From contig BEDY01000005.1 of NCBI GenBank assembly GCA_002335605.1, positions 124,001-188,000 of the forward strand: a DNA stretch of 64,000 nt, written 5' to 3'. Shown piece after piece: positions 33,264-44,961 of this stretch; position 1 is the stretch's first letter, and every line of letters starts with the position of its first letter. Under the pieces are notes generated by a model. The model was not told the DNA's origin. It made no database searches and saw nothing but the letters and a program-made list of their open reading frames with translations. The translations under genes were made by a program, and so were the position numbers. Origin of the DNA: Prillingera fragicola (Eukaryota > Basidiomycota > Tremellomycetes > Trichosporonales > Trichosporonaceae).

Positions 33264-35978
33264 TACTTGCGCAGACCGAGGGGTAGAAGCAACGACGTGG
33301 GTTGAAGGAGCGGTGACTGCTTGTATGAACGCAGCCAGATTTATACCGTCGACTACTGCACAAATATGACTTCTGCCTCGCAATCCATCAACGGGACGCG
33401 GTCATGAAGACGGACGGTGAGTGGTGACCGAGGCTGGTGTCAGGCTGATTTTATGCCTCCGGGTGTGCCTGACATGCAGATCTTCAGTTCAGGCTTGACG
33501 CACGGAGACCTCAGGGACGGATCAGCCTCGGTTCGGTTGATTGTTGACATTTCTGGATCTGCACGTTCAGTTGGACAAGTCTTCTTATGCCTGTACCGTT
33601 CAACACTCACATGCTACCTATTGGCTCATGCCTGGTTGGGGACTTGGGAATCAGTCACTATGAGTCGATCAATATGCACTGGCCCCCTCAACTGTAAGCG
33701 CGGGCTCACTAGCATCCCCACAATGGCCAATAAGCCTCTGCACAGCCGTCGCGACCGTCCCTCTTTCACATCGTTGCGCCGTTTCGAATTGTCTCAGAAC
33801 TCGTAGCAACTTCAGGTGCAGTACTCTACCACAGCCTGGCCAACACATGCAAGCCCACACTTTCCTCGGGCTTCATCTACGCGGCCGCTCGCACAGTTTG
33901 TAGTCGACTCCAGCAGGTCAAGTTTCACGTCGATGCCCTGCCCCTGGCCACAACGATGGACACTAAAGCTTAGTTTTCTGGATACAAGGGCAGCTCCCTG
34001 CCTGGCCAAGGGGGAAAACTGGACATAGTTTTGTGCATGAAACGTTTCCCCAGCTGCTTGCTTGACTTTGGCACATAAACCCATCCTGTAGAGCTGCTAG
34101 GTTTGGGGGGATATGGCGTAACGAAGAGGCATGCACTGTCGTAAAGTTGGAAGGCACTCATAGGATGGAACGGAAACGGGCTGTAGTGTTCCCCATAAAC
34201 TTTAACTTTGGTACGCGCGTCTTGGGTAAGCACAGCAGAAGGGAGGTTGTCTGAGGCGGAAGCGGGTGTCGCTGGCACTGTTGAACAAACAGCAACAACA
34301 AGACGAGTGGCTGGCGTGTCTGGGAGTTCTCGTGCGAGATGATCAACTAGCAGCTATGTCGGCATAGTGCATCTACATTGCTTGAGCTTATACTGTTACG
34401 AGAGGTCTTACGCAGTGGAAGCGCACTGTCAAGACCTATGGCCTATGGACGAGATGGACGTGTAGAGGGCCATTGGGACGATGGACCTTTACTTCAACAC
34501 ACCAGGTTGCGGCTCTGCCCTGATCTCGCGTTCCTGAAGTACCTCACCAGATTTCCGCTGCTGTTTCAACGCCAAGAGAGAGAGAGACACTGCCCACTAC
34601 TGGTCGAGTGCACGTCCAAAGTTCCATACTGTGGTCTGGGCGGGTATTTGTTGAATGTCAACAGGAACTTCCATGAACGTTTCCGACATCCGACACCGCT
34701 CATGGTACATGCCCAGCCGCCATTGGGGGGTCGTCATGAACAGATGTGTGTTGCATTGCCGCTCAACAGAGTCGGGCCCAGGTCGAGCTTATACGTCATG
34801 AACACCAGGTGACCTCGTCCAAATGGGCTAGATAAGCATCACATGCTGCTAGCCAGACAGGCCAGACAACACGTACACTCTGTACAGCCCCCAACCGTGC
34901 AAGCGGCCCCACCGTATCACCGTTCACTACCGCAGCTCGGAGCATTGAGCCAAACATGTCTTGCTGTTGACCGGCGATCACTGTTTGTGCTTGATTAACC
35001 TAGGCGAGTCACCATCACGATGGACATCGCGCGCACTAAACCCTAAGCGAGTTGTACAGAGACTGGTCTCAACCTAGAGTCCCTGTGTTTTCCGGGGCAC
35101 AATGCATTCCTGTAAAGCGAATTTTAGTGCCAGACAGTGTCCATCAAGCTGGGCGAGCTGGGCGAGCAGCGAGGAGCAGCGACCACTTTAAGCGGCCGTG
35201 CTAGGGTTCGGGGACTGAGAAACAGCATGTGAGATGGGTGGATTACAGGACAGCTCCACAGGGTAGGACCATTGTCCTGGTCAACACGTGAACGGCGCCA
35301 GCTACGGTGGGGGGCGGCAGCAGGTGGGCGGCGCGAGTTATTTCTTTTCAGTGCAGAGGAAAATCGGGGGCGGCTGGCGGAATCAAAAGCGCAGGGGGTG
35401 CGCCGTGTTTACGGCCTGGCAGCCAGGGTGGGTGTGCCTGAGAGTTGGGTCTGTACTGTTTGGCCACCACCACACCTTTGGGACAGCCTCCTCCGTACAG
35501 CTGACCCTGGCCATTCATCATCACAACCATCAATACAGAGCATCAACAGTAGCAGCAGCTGTTATACATCTCTTCATTCTCTACCCCCCTCTCCCCCTCT
35601 CCCCGCTCGACACTCTCCTTGTCCTTGTCTCGCTTTAGAGCCTCGCTCAAAGCGCCCGGCTATCCGACCACACTCCGTTTCACTCATTTCAGCGGCAGGC
35701 TGGTCGTTAAGGGTTACGTCGCACCGGGGCCGCCACCGTCTGGTGTTTCCTCCAAACACTCTCCATCACCTTTCTCTTTACGCCAATCCTTCCTTCGTTC
35801 TCTCCAACCTCATCCTCCCCCGTTCCTTCTCCTAATCGACCTGTATTCTCTCCTCGCCTCTACGACGTAGGGCCACATTGCGGCATCGAGCCCAACTCTC
35901 GGTCGGCTTGTTTCCCGCCGTCGCCAGGCCAAACATTCAATCCCAACATTCGGCTTTCCCGTAAACTCATCTCTCGAC
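33264..35978. other. 2.7-kb spacer upstream of the B-type cyclin
   Basis: No ORF here shows family likeness or splice-linked continuation. It holds the divergent promoters of LAG1 and the cyclin. A CACGTG site is at 35285..35290. A long pyrimidine tract near 35570-35640 probably lies in the cyclin leader or promoter. The region is large enough for a non-coding RNA, but none is recognisable. Confidence 0.4.
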
Positions 35979-37732
35979 ATGAATAGGGTACGTCTGGCAC
36001 ACATCTAGTAGCCTGAGAGCATCCCCCCGACCACATGGGCTAACACACTATAGGCTGCCAACCCCCGTCGGGTTGCGACCCGCTCGTCCAAGACGACTGA
36101 TGAAAATGCCGCCCCCACCCGTGCTGTCTTTCTCGACAAGCCAGGAGTCAACCGTGCTACTGTCCAGAAGGTCGTCGTCCCTACCAAGGGCGGCAAGCCG
36201 CTCGAGCCCGTCAAGACTGGCAGCAAGCGCGAGCGCAACGTTCTCGGTGCTGTCACCAACACTAGGGTAAGTTCTTGGGTCCGGTGTTTATCACCAAATG
36301 TGTCTTCCTCAACCCACAATGCTGATCGTCTTCAGGACAACTTTGATGATGTGAAGAAGCCTGGTTAGTCTCATCAATACTTGCGTGTCCCTACTAACCT
36401 GCAGCAGCCAAGGCTGGTGTCAAGACCGAGGCGAGGCAACCCCTCGCCCCGCGGTCTCAGGCCCCTCAAACTCGTCCTATAGCCCCCGTTCCTCAGCGAA
36501 CCAAGGTGTCGACGGTGCCCCAGCAGATGGCGGACCGTAACAGCCTCATGTTTGAGGAGGACGTTGCGACAATGGACATTGACCGAGCGACCCACGAGCT
36601 GGCGACGCTTCCAGAAGATGTCCTTGACATTGATGATGCTGCCACCATCAACGGCATGAGTGGTGACGAGATGGAGGACGAGGACGAGTTTGACGATGAG
36701 GACTGGTTGCGCATGACCGACGAGGACCAGGCGCTCTGCGACGAGGAGCTGCATGCCGTGCGCGAGACTTTCCAGGACGAGGTTGACCTTTTCGACACGA
36801 CCATGGTGGCCGAGTATGCCGATGACATCTTTGCCCACATGGAGGAGCTTGAGGTGAGTCTTTAGTGTTCCTGCAGGGCTAACAATTTTAGCTGGCAGTC
36901 ATGCCCAACCCTCGCTACATGGAGTTTCAGCAGGAGATTGAGTGGTGAGCACTGCCGCTGCTGCGGGGCAAACGCCATTCATGCTGACCCCTTCAGGACG
37001 ATGCGTACGACCCTGATCGACTGGTTGCTGCAGGTCCACCTGCGGTACCACATGCTGCCCGAGACTCTTTGGATTGCTGTCAATCTTGTTGACCGCTTCC
37101 TGTCTGTGCGCGTTGTCTCGCTCAACAAGCTCCAGCTTGTTGGTGTGACTGCCATGTTTATCGCCGCCAAGTACGAGGAGATTCTCGCACCAAGCGTCGA
37201 CGAGTTTGTCTACATGACCGAGAACGGCTACTCAAAGGACGAGATTCTCAAGGGAGAGCGCATCATTCTCCAGACCCTCGACTTTACCGTGTCGTCGTAC
37301 TGCTCGCCCTACTCCTGGGTGCGTCGCATCTCCAAGGCCGACGACTACGACATTCAGACTCGCACCCTCTCCAAGTTCCTCATGGAGGTTACCCTTCTCG
37401 ACCACCGCTTCCTTCGCTGCAAGCCAAGCATGATTGCCGCCGTTGGAATGTACCTGGCACGTAAAATGCTGGGCGGTGACTGGAACGACGCCTTCATCTT
37501 CTACTCCAACTTTACCGAGGCTCAGCTCATCCCCGCAGCGGTTCTGCTGTGCGAGCGCCTCGTCGAGCCTGGATTTGAGAAGGTGTACGTGTACAAGAAG
37601 TACGCAAACAAGAAGTTCCTGCGCGCGTCGACCTTTGCCTGTGACTGGGCGCAAAACCACGCCGCGACCACATGGTCTAGGGGTAAGTTCTCCCCTCGGT
37701 ACCAGGAGCTCGTCGCTGACTATTCAGACTAA
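35979..37732 (+). CDS. G2/mitotic B-type cyclin
   Basis: Exons 35979..35987, 36054..36266, 36336..36363, 36405..36853, 36892..36944, 36997..37682 and 37728..37732 give about 480 aa. B-type cyclins activate Cdk1 for mitosis. An N-terminal destruction box RNVLGAVTN (RxxLxxxxN) near residue 65 marks it for APC/C. The cyclin box starts around 245 (MEFQQEIEWTMRTTLIDWLLQVH) and continues LWIAVNLVDRFLS, KLQLVGVTAMFIAAKYEE, and the C-terminal cyclin fold (LPRL-less, YLARKMLG). The first coding exon has 9 nt and the last only 2 nt plus the stop; if that last intron is retained the protein ends 15 residues later at the same stop. It converges with EFR3. Confidence 0.94.
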
Positions 37733-38140
37733 ACGGACAATGAATCCTCTAGCTACCGGGATCACCAGCTGTACAAACACGAACCCACCCCCTGACTCCT
37801 GCCGATAATAGCGGCTCTCTGGCGAGACCGCGCTCCCTCCCCACCTCCCTCCTGTTAGCGTAACACCGGCGCCTGGGCGCCGTCCCCACCTCCTTGCGGT
37901 ATTGCTGTTGGCCGTAACTCATGTGTTTCTCTCCCTTTCCATGTGTTCCCCTTCCCCACCAACCTCCAACCTTTTTCTCGCATAGTTTTTCATCGTCTTG
38001 TGTTCCCTTCCAGCGACTAGCATGGCATGCATGTCACAAGCATTCCATATGGACCGGGGGTATGGCTAAACAAGAGCTATTAACAAGAGATGGTATGACA
38101 AATTGACGCAAAGCGACGGTGTAGATTTGGTGAAATAAGT
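37733..38140. other. Convergent 3' region, cyclin / EFR3
   Basis: About 400 bp of 3' UTR sequence from two converging genes, including a CT-rich stretch near 37925-38000. No gene seen. Confidence 0.4.
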
Positions 38141-41100
38141 CTAAGCGGCGGTAGGCTGAGACGTGCGTGGGGCACGCTTCTTGTCCTTGAAAATATCGTT
38201 GAGCACCTCTTGCGCATTAGGCTTTGGCCGCTTGCCCTCTGGCGACGCCGCGGCGGGCACGGTCGAGATGCTCGTCGACGCAAAGCTCTGCGCGGCGCTG
38301 CCAGCCAGGCCGCCGTCGGAGCTGCTTCCAGCAAGCGCCTCGCGCAGGTCCGTAACATCCACGGCCCGCGAGACGGGTCTGCCAAACGACTGGTACGACG
38401 CGTTGGGTATAGCCATGAGGCCCGGGTGCACGGCTGACTCGGGCGCGGGCGAGACGGACTGGTACCGTTCCATTGCTGAATGTTAGCGGGGGTTTGGGGC
38501 AGTAACACTCACAATCCCTTGTGGCAATTTCGACACTCCACTTGGAGGTAAAGCGCCGGGAAACGGCCTGGGGGTCGCGCTGGCTTCCATTGATGACCAG
38601 CGGTGCGTCCGCATATCCTTGGACAATGACCTGGGGGTCGAGAAGGGGCAGGCTGGCCGACAGAGACTCGCCCTCGGTCTCGTCGCGGTAGAATGCGGTG
38701 GGTACCTCGGGAGGAGGAATGACCTCGTTGGTAGGAGGAGCGCTTTGCCACTCGGGAACAACAAAGGGCTCGGGCAAACGGTTTAGCGCAGCATCAGCCA
38801 GGTTGACAACAGAGTTGACGCCCCACTTGACCGAGATGCGGCGCCAGACAATGGCAACGACCTCGCGGCAAGCGCGCTTGCGCTCCAGAACCCACGCGCC
38901 TGTCCGTCCATCTCCAGGACGACGTATCAGCTCGACACCAGCGTCGTGGTCCAGGGCGAGCAGCATTGGCGCGCCAGTCAAAAGTGCGGCGACGGGGACG
39001 GCCGCGTGAAGCTCCTCTAGAATCCTCAGAATCGCTGAATAGTCGAAAGGAGTGGCAACATTGTCAAACGATGTCAGGTCGGTAGTCGACGTGAGCTTGT
39101 TCAGAGGTAGTGAAACACGCCTTCCGGAGCGCATCGGCTTCCTGGGTGGAGTGGCCACGCCAGATGATGGCGAACCAGGAGTGGTTGACCCGTTGGCTGC
39201 AACAGATGTAACACCGTTTGGCTTCGGAGGCCCAGGAGCATTGACGGAGCCGACGGGAGTGTCCGCAGGGGTGGGTTCGCTGACCGTGAAGACCACAGCG
39301 GGCGCGGGCGCGGGAGAGACTTGGCCAGGGGAGCCGGCACCATTGGCCGTGCGAGGAGAGCCGCGACGACTGTGAGCGCGACTGGGAGGCATGCTCGGCA
39401 AAGGCTCTCCAGTTCCCAGACGGCTGCTCATCGCCAATGTGTAGACTGCAGCGTTGATGGCATTGCAGAAGCGAACAATGTTGGGCTCATCGGGGCGGGG
39501 CTTGCGGTCTCGCGGCATTTCCGTTTGGAGGTAGAAGAGCAGCGCACGCGCGTACGCTGCTCGCACAGGGAAGGTCGCTTCGCACAGCAGGTGAACCGTC
39601 TCCTGCCAGACTTCTGGCAAGACGGGGTTGCGTCGGCCAAGATCGCGACGAGGTATCTCAACTGCAGGCGAGTCGAGCTGCGGGCCCTTGCCCTTGTCCT
39701 TATCCATTGCAGGCGAAGCGGCGCGAGCCACAGTCTCGGCTTCGTCGCCCACATCGGCAGCAGTCATGACGCCCATGATGCAGTGGATGAGGATGCGAAG
39801 ACACTCTTGGCGGGCAGGAAATGCCGTAGGAATGTCGTTCATCTGGCTCTGGATCTCCTCGACAATGTCGTTAATCTGATCGGCATAGTAGATGTGGGTA
39901 CCGAGGGAGGAAACACAGTTGACAAGAGCAGGCAGAAGCGCATCATTCTGGCTTACACCGGCGCGGCGCACAATGACCGAGATCAGGCTAGTCAGAATGT
40001 CGGTGACGGCGAGACCGACCAGGGAAGTGGATGAGCTAAGCACCGTCGTAATCATAGCCAGAGCCGACGAATGCTTTGCTGTCGGTGGCACATCGTCAGG
40101 CATGTTGACCAACAACTCGACGAGACGGGTGGGCACGACAAAGCGAGACTGGAGAAGCATTGCCGCAGTGAGGCGGTCAGCCATCCAGCAACAACGCTCA
40201 ACGTCCTGCCATCCAATCCTGTCCAGGAAGCCAAAGACGACGTCGATCACGTGCGATGCCTGGCTCAACTGACACTCGCTGGCGAGGCTGTGGAGACAGC
40301 GATAAGCGGCACTGTAAACGTCCTCATTGTTGGGACCGTTCTGTCCCGGGACATGCTCGTGCAGGGAGGGCGCGCGGCGATCGTTAATGGGGCGGCGCGC
40401 AGTAAAGCCGTTGAAATACGACGGCAATCCTTTTTGTTTGGCAGGAAGGTTTGACACCAGTTCTTTGAGGAGAGGAACAGGTGCCTCCCCAAGAATCGAC
40501 AACAACGCTGGAATGATGATCCTAACTTGGCGGGGGAACTCGACACCGCTGGAGAAGACGGCATCCGAACCTGCGGCCCCAGCAAGGGCGGAGAGGCCGA
40601 CGAGACGAGTACGGCTTTGCTCCTCGATGTCTTGCTTCTCAGCAGCCTGCGTGTAGGTCGAGAGCTGGGCAAACTTGGACAAGTTGTTCAAGTAGGCGTT
40701 GGTCAAGGCGTCGTCAACACCAATGCCGTTGCCATCGGTGTAGGTAGCAAAGGCGACAAAGCAGCGGCTTGCACGCTCCGTGACCTCGAGATCAGTCTCG
40801 TTCTTCTGGTAAACCTTGACATCAAGGGCTGCGCTAATCATGCGCATAGCTGAGCGCGCAAAGAGGCCAATGTCACGCTTGCACTCGTTCAGGAGCTTGT
40901 AAAGCACAACAAGGGAGATGAGGAGCGACCTGGCAATTATGAGCAATGGCCCTTCCACGGATGGGAATGCACTTACGCTCGTGACTTGGGGTATCCGCCA
41001 GTGCTACCCTTTGCCTCCTTGACAATACGCTTCTCGAGCTCCTCACCAATCTTCGCGAGGGCACTCGGCTTGTTCGTAGCATAGTAAGTGAGCTTGGAGA

Positions 41101-41218
41101 CATCTTGAGAGAGAGGCATAAACTCGGGTCCTGCTTGCACGAGCTCTTTCGACCGAGGGTAGCAGTCGTTGACTGCGGCCACCTCAGGATTGAGCTGGGT
41201 GCAAGGGAGACAGCCCAT
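38141..41218 (-). CDS. EFR3: EFR3, plasma-membrane scaffold for PI4-kinase Stt4
   Basis: Exons 40977..41218, 38513..40929 and 38141..38475 give 997 aa. EFR3 anchors the Stt4/PI4KIIIalpha-Ypp1 complex at the plasma membrane and so supports PI4P synthesis. The N-terminus MGCLPC contains Cys that are likely palmitoylated. Next come family features: a CYPRSKEL-type segment, then LTYYATNKPSALAKIGEELEKR, and a long alpha-helical (HEAT/armadillo-like) solenoid covering about residues 30-600, with RSAMRMISAAL and ASRCFVAFATYTDG. The Pro/Ser-rich middle (about 590-700) is disordered, and the C-terminal tail is hydrophilic. The plus-strand frames over this region are shadows. A CACGTG site lies at 41506..41511, about 290 bp upstream. 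Confidence 0.9.
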
Positions 41219-41683
41219 CGCGACGAGGGCAACCGTGAGCGGTGGGACGAATGACTACGGGCGAGAGGGACAGCACTCGGTTGCGGCCGCTTTCGGTGTC
41301 GACTTCGGAGCGGCACTTGTGTTCGATGGGGAAACGAGAGAACAGCCGGGACAGACAAGAATCTAAAGTGCTCTGTACGAATGCCCGATGTCCGTAGTCG
41401 CGGCGGCCGGTGGCTAGCTTGACGGTGATATTGACAAGAGAGGAAGTCCAGCAATGCGCCGCGTTGAGCCAAGACGGGCCATCCCATGTGCGTCGTCATT
41501 TGTGTCACGTGATTTTGTATTCGGCCCGGGCCGAGATGCTAATCGATTAGGAGCTGCAGATCAACACCTCCCATCATCCAATTCCTTTACGTCGTTGACC
41601 CATGGTTGCCATTCCAACACTGGCATTACTGACTCTGTACAGATAGCCGTGGGATGTAACTGAGCGCAGCTACTTGCATATAT
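41219..41683. promoter_or_regulatory. EFR3 upstream region with CACGTG
   Basis: Contains the EFR3 promoter and the 3' end of the F-box-like gene. TCACGTGA at 41505..41512 is a perfect 8-bp palindrome of the Cbf1/bHLH type. Confidence 0.4.
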
Positions 41684-42970
41684 TTACAAACCGCCCCTTA
41701 CAGTCTCGAGTGCCCAGCGCTCGGCCCCAACCTCGGCTATATATTCTGCTCTACTCATGAAACGGAGCTGGCTCCTGATATAGTCAGTGCTGGGCGGGTC
41801 GTTCCGCGAAGTGTTGAACACCTTGGGTGGGCTGAGGTCGTCTACCGATTCTTCAAAAATACGAGCAATGTCCTCGACCATCCGAGTCTCGCGCTCCACA
41901 CGTTCCATGTCACTCTTCAAGCCCAAACACTGATACGGAAGCTCGTCGACGCCCACAATAGTGAACTGTGTCGTTGCGCCTTCGACCAACGGAAGAGCGA
42001 CTGCTGTCGCCCGCCCGTGATAGATGGTATCCAGCCCACTGTCCATCATGCTCGATATCCTCGGAGACAGAGACGATGCCGGGTGGTCCGCAACGTGTTC
42101 GAAAATCAGAACGACCTCTGAAACCCATTCAGTGGTGTCCACGCTTTGGCTCAACATGTGCAAGGCTCTGTAGTCCTCGGGAGACTTCCCATCGGGAAAG
42201 GTGGTGTGTACAGTCATGCGGCGCACGATTGGCTCAATCTCCTCGGGGAGGTCGTCGACGAACGTCTCCTGTATGTTGATCACGGACGGCTGCGTGAACA
42301 CGACAATGTGCGGTGTGAGGATGTAGGGGTACGTCTTGTATTTACGGGCAGCCTCCGATACCCACGGGTGGGCAGAGTAGCGTACCGTTTCGAGAGCAGC
42401 AAATGCGGGACGCACGTCGCGTGGTCCGTCCACCGTCGAGTGGTCTAGCCACGGCGCGTGCACGTCAAGTGTGCGGGTGTACTGGGCGAACATGCCCTCC
42501 CAGTACGACCTCACAGCCGCGCACTCCTCCCCGCAGCTGTCCTGCCAGTCCTTTTTAGCGCCCTTGGGCCTGCGGACATGGCCATAGTCACACAACAGCC
42601 CAGGCAACTGGCCAAGGACACTGGCAATGTTGATGCACTCTTTAGCCGGGCGTTTCAAAGCCGCAGTCGGCCCGGCGGGCAGGTATCCCGCGGCGCGCTT
42701 CAGTAGCTTGGCGCTCGGGGTGTTGAGACCGCTTTTGATAACGAGGTGAGAGGCGAGGATGATGTGGACGCGCTCCTGAAGCGCTTTTGACGTCCCACGG
42801 AGGACTAGGAGGGATCCGTAAGGGGCTGCTGCGACGATGACGTCGAAGAGGTGTGGGTATGCTGCGTGGTCGAGGCGGCAGACGGGGTCGGCGGTTGCGA
42901 CATGTGGAGGCCCGCGTCGAGATGCAGCTGCGCGCCTCGGGACTGCTCCTGACCGGGTGCTGGGCGGCAT
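41684..42970 (-). CDS. F-box-like protein of a Trichosporonales-type family
   Basis: A single exon encodes 428 aa. The segment near residue 33-70 (LDHAAYPHLFDVIVAAAPYG, then SLLVLRGTSKALQERV) has the helical pattern of a degenerate F-box. From memory, many Trichosporon-type genomes hold large families of such proteins, with a DHxAYPHLxDxII start. The rest has alternating beta/alpha stretches (TVHTTFPDGKSPEDYRAL, WVSEVVLIFEHV, TQFTIVGVDELPYQCLGL) without recognised catalytic residues. F-box proteins recruit substrates to SCF ubiquitin ligases, but many family members may bind nothing of the kind. No intron, unlike most neighbours, which is common in recently expanded families. Confidence 0.7.
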   Translation of the reverse strand: MPPSTRSGAVPRRAAASRRGPPHVATADPVCRLDHAAYPHLFDVIVAAAPYGSLLVLRGTSKALQERVHIILASHLVIKSGLNTPSAKLLKRAAGYLPAGPTAALKRPAKECINIASVLGQLPGLLCDYGHVRRPKGAKKDWQDSCGEECAAVRSYWEGMFAQYTRTLDVHAPWLDHSTVDGPRDVRPAFAALETVRYSAHPWVSEAARKYKTYPYILTPHIVVFTQPSVINIQETFVDDLPEEIEPIVRRMTVHTTFPDGKSPEDYRALHMLSQSVDTTEWVSEVVLIFEHVADHPASSLSPRISSMMDSGLDTIYHGRATAVALPLVEGATTQFTIVGVDELPYQCLGLKSDMERVERETRMVEDIARIFEESVDDLSPPKVFNTSRNDPPSTDYIRSQLRFMSRAEYIAEVGAERWALETVRGGL

Positions 42971-43492
42971 TGTGAATTAATGGGCTGATATGAGAGATGG
43001 TAAGAAGGCAAGGTCTGGAATGCCAAGATCATGTCATCAATCTAGTTCCGCCTTGACTTGCTCGACCCGTGCTTTGCAGGCAGGTCGCGGGGGCTTGCTT
43101 GCGAGGCAGACATTAGCACTGACGCTCTTAGATCAATCAGGGAGTGTTATGGCCAGCTTGTGATTCAATCCAATGCCGCCGACTGAAGGCGAGATCACCT
43201 ATGCTTTGGTGACTGCCTGACGCGTCTTCACGCGCCCTGCACTGATGATCTTCAGGCACCTGTGGCCCCTAGGTGGCACTTCGCACACTGCCGGTGTCAA
43301 CCGGAATTGGAGGACGATAGCGCAGCAATCCATGCATAGCCTCTCTTAAAATATGACCAGTAGTGTTATAGAGTCTTGAATGCCTTCATTAGTCGTCGTC
43401 CTATCGACGAAGCTAAATGAATATACAGATACCAAGAGAGACAATCGCATATCCGTTCCTCTATCTCAATCATCGACTTGGCCGATCACGGT
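42971..43492. other. Intergenic region, F-box-like gene / G-alpha
   Basis: Both neighbouring genes read leftward. No gene or RNA recognised; moderately AT-richer near 43340-43440. Confidence 0.4.
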
Positions 43493-44961
43493 TTACAAGA
43501 TGGCCATGTCTCGGAGAGAGTTGCGAACTGGCTAGTCAGTTTGATATCAAGCTTAGTTGCCAGTATCGCACTCACCAATGGTGTCAGTGACTGCTGCCAT
43601 GACCACGGCGAGCTGTGCCGTGTCCGTTGCTGTCGTGACGCTGTGCGTCAGTGACGTGTCTCGTCTTTCCGTGGCCGCCTTTCACTCACTGAACATATAC
43701 TTCCTTATTTGGGTTGTGATTGAGAGCCCTGAATTTCTGCTTGAAGAAGTCGACCGCCGCATTGAATGAGCCTGGTTTGCCGGGAAAGTCGGCAAAGGTT
43801 GCCACAATCTGCTGGTTTGGATCTTTGATTTTCTCCGCCAACAGGTCCGCTTTGTTGAGGAACAAGATCATTGACGTCTTAACAAACCCTGCAAGAATCA
43901 GCAGAAGAGCAGGCACCACGCCTCCGAGACTAGGGATCTAGGAGGCACCGCAGCTTTGAAGACTTCCAACTTCCCAAGACGTCCTCTGCACACTCACAGT
44001 TAGAGTTCACGATACTTTGCCAGAGGATTAAAGACTCAGTCATGCCGTTCGAGGTCCTGTCTTCGATAATAGATGAGTTGTAGTCGGAGAGGGCGGCGAG
44101 ATAGATGACCGAGGTCACGTTCCTGTTACATGAGTGCTGATCCTCTGCACGAAACATACTCGAAACACGACACCCTGGTAGAGTCAGCTGCATGATATGT
44201 CAAGGGCATACCATTTGCGACGTTCACTGCGCTGTCCTCCCACGTCCAGCATGCAGAAGACCATGTCCTGGATCTCGAAACGGGTCTCTGTAATGCCCGT
44301 CGACTTTTGCCTACGCGGAGGACATCTGCGCTTGTTGGCATGTATTCGGGGGCGAACAACCTATCCAGGTCGGCATAGAAGCTGTCGTCAGAATTTATGC
44401 AAGGGATTGCGCTTACTAAGGCATGTTCTCCGGAAGCGCATATTGGTGCGCTCGAGCGTAGCACTCCTGAACGCGGTCGTCTGCCCACAAACTCTTCAAT
44501 GGGCCGAGATACTGGATGGGGAAGGCTTCGCCGGTGTTGATGGGGACCTCATTGTCGATAAGGCGAATATGCGGCCGGTTCTCGGGCAACACTGCCATGT
44601 TCAACTCGTCCATGACGTCCACCACGCTCCTCATGCCACCGACAATGTTTGAGAAGACGATTTTGCTTGGTTGTTAGCAACCGCAAAGCCCGTGCCACTC
44701 ACCGATAGTCTTCCACTTCTGCTTGACTGAATGGCTTGTTGTGCAGACACCGCATCTGCTTGAGAACGGTAGACTTTCCGGAGGCGCCTGCTCCCAGCAA
44801 GAGCAATTTGACTTCTCGGGCCAAGGCCTTCTGCTCCTGAACGTTGAGTATCGCCGAACATGGTCTGTGCTCACCTCGCGCAGTTCCCTGTCAATCTCCT
44901 TGGATCGAAGCGCATCTGGTGAGTCTCGGTCGCTCATCTCACGAGAAGTACACGCGCCCAT
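43493..44961 (-). pseudogene. Heterotrimeric G-protein alpha subunit with a one-base frame break
   Basis: Exons 44875..44961, 44703..44836, 44417..44665, 44212..44381, 43998..44122, 43690..43888, 43576..43640 and 43493..43527 total 1064 nt, one short of a whole frame (354 aa expected). The start MGACTS fits myristoylation and palmitoylation. P-loop GAGASGKST has Ala in place of the usual Glu. Further parts are [12 protein letters not shown] (switch II), FLNKADLL (NKxD), TTATDT and a C-terminus NSLRDMAIL. The break is between DVLRV and the switch I part STGITETRF, at an A run (GGCAAAAGTC, minus strand, near 44303-44312). It is either a sequence error or a real mutation; all splice sites look intact. 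If real, the product would stop early. It is called pseudogene only provisionally. Confidence 0.75.
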
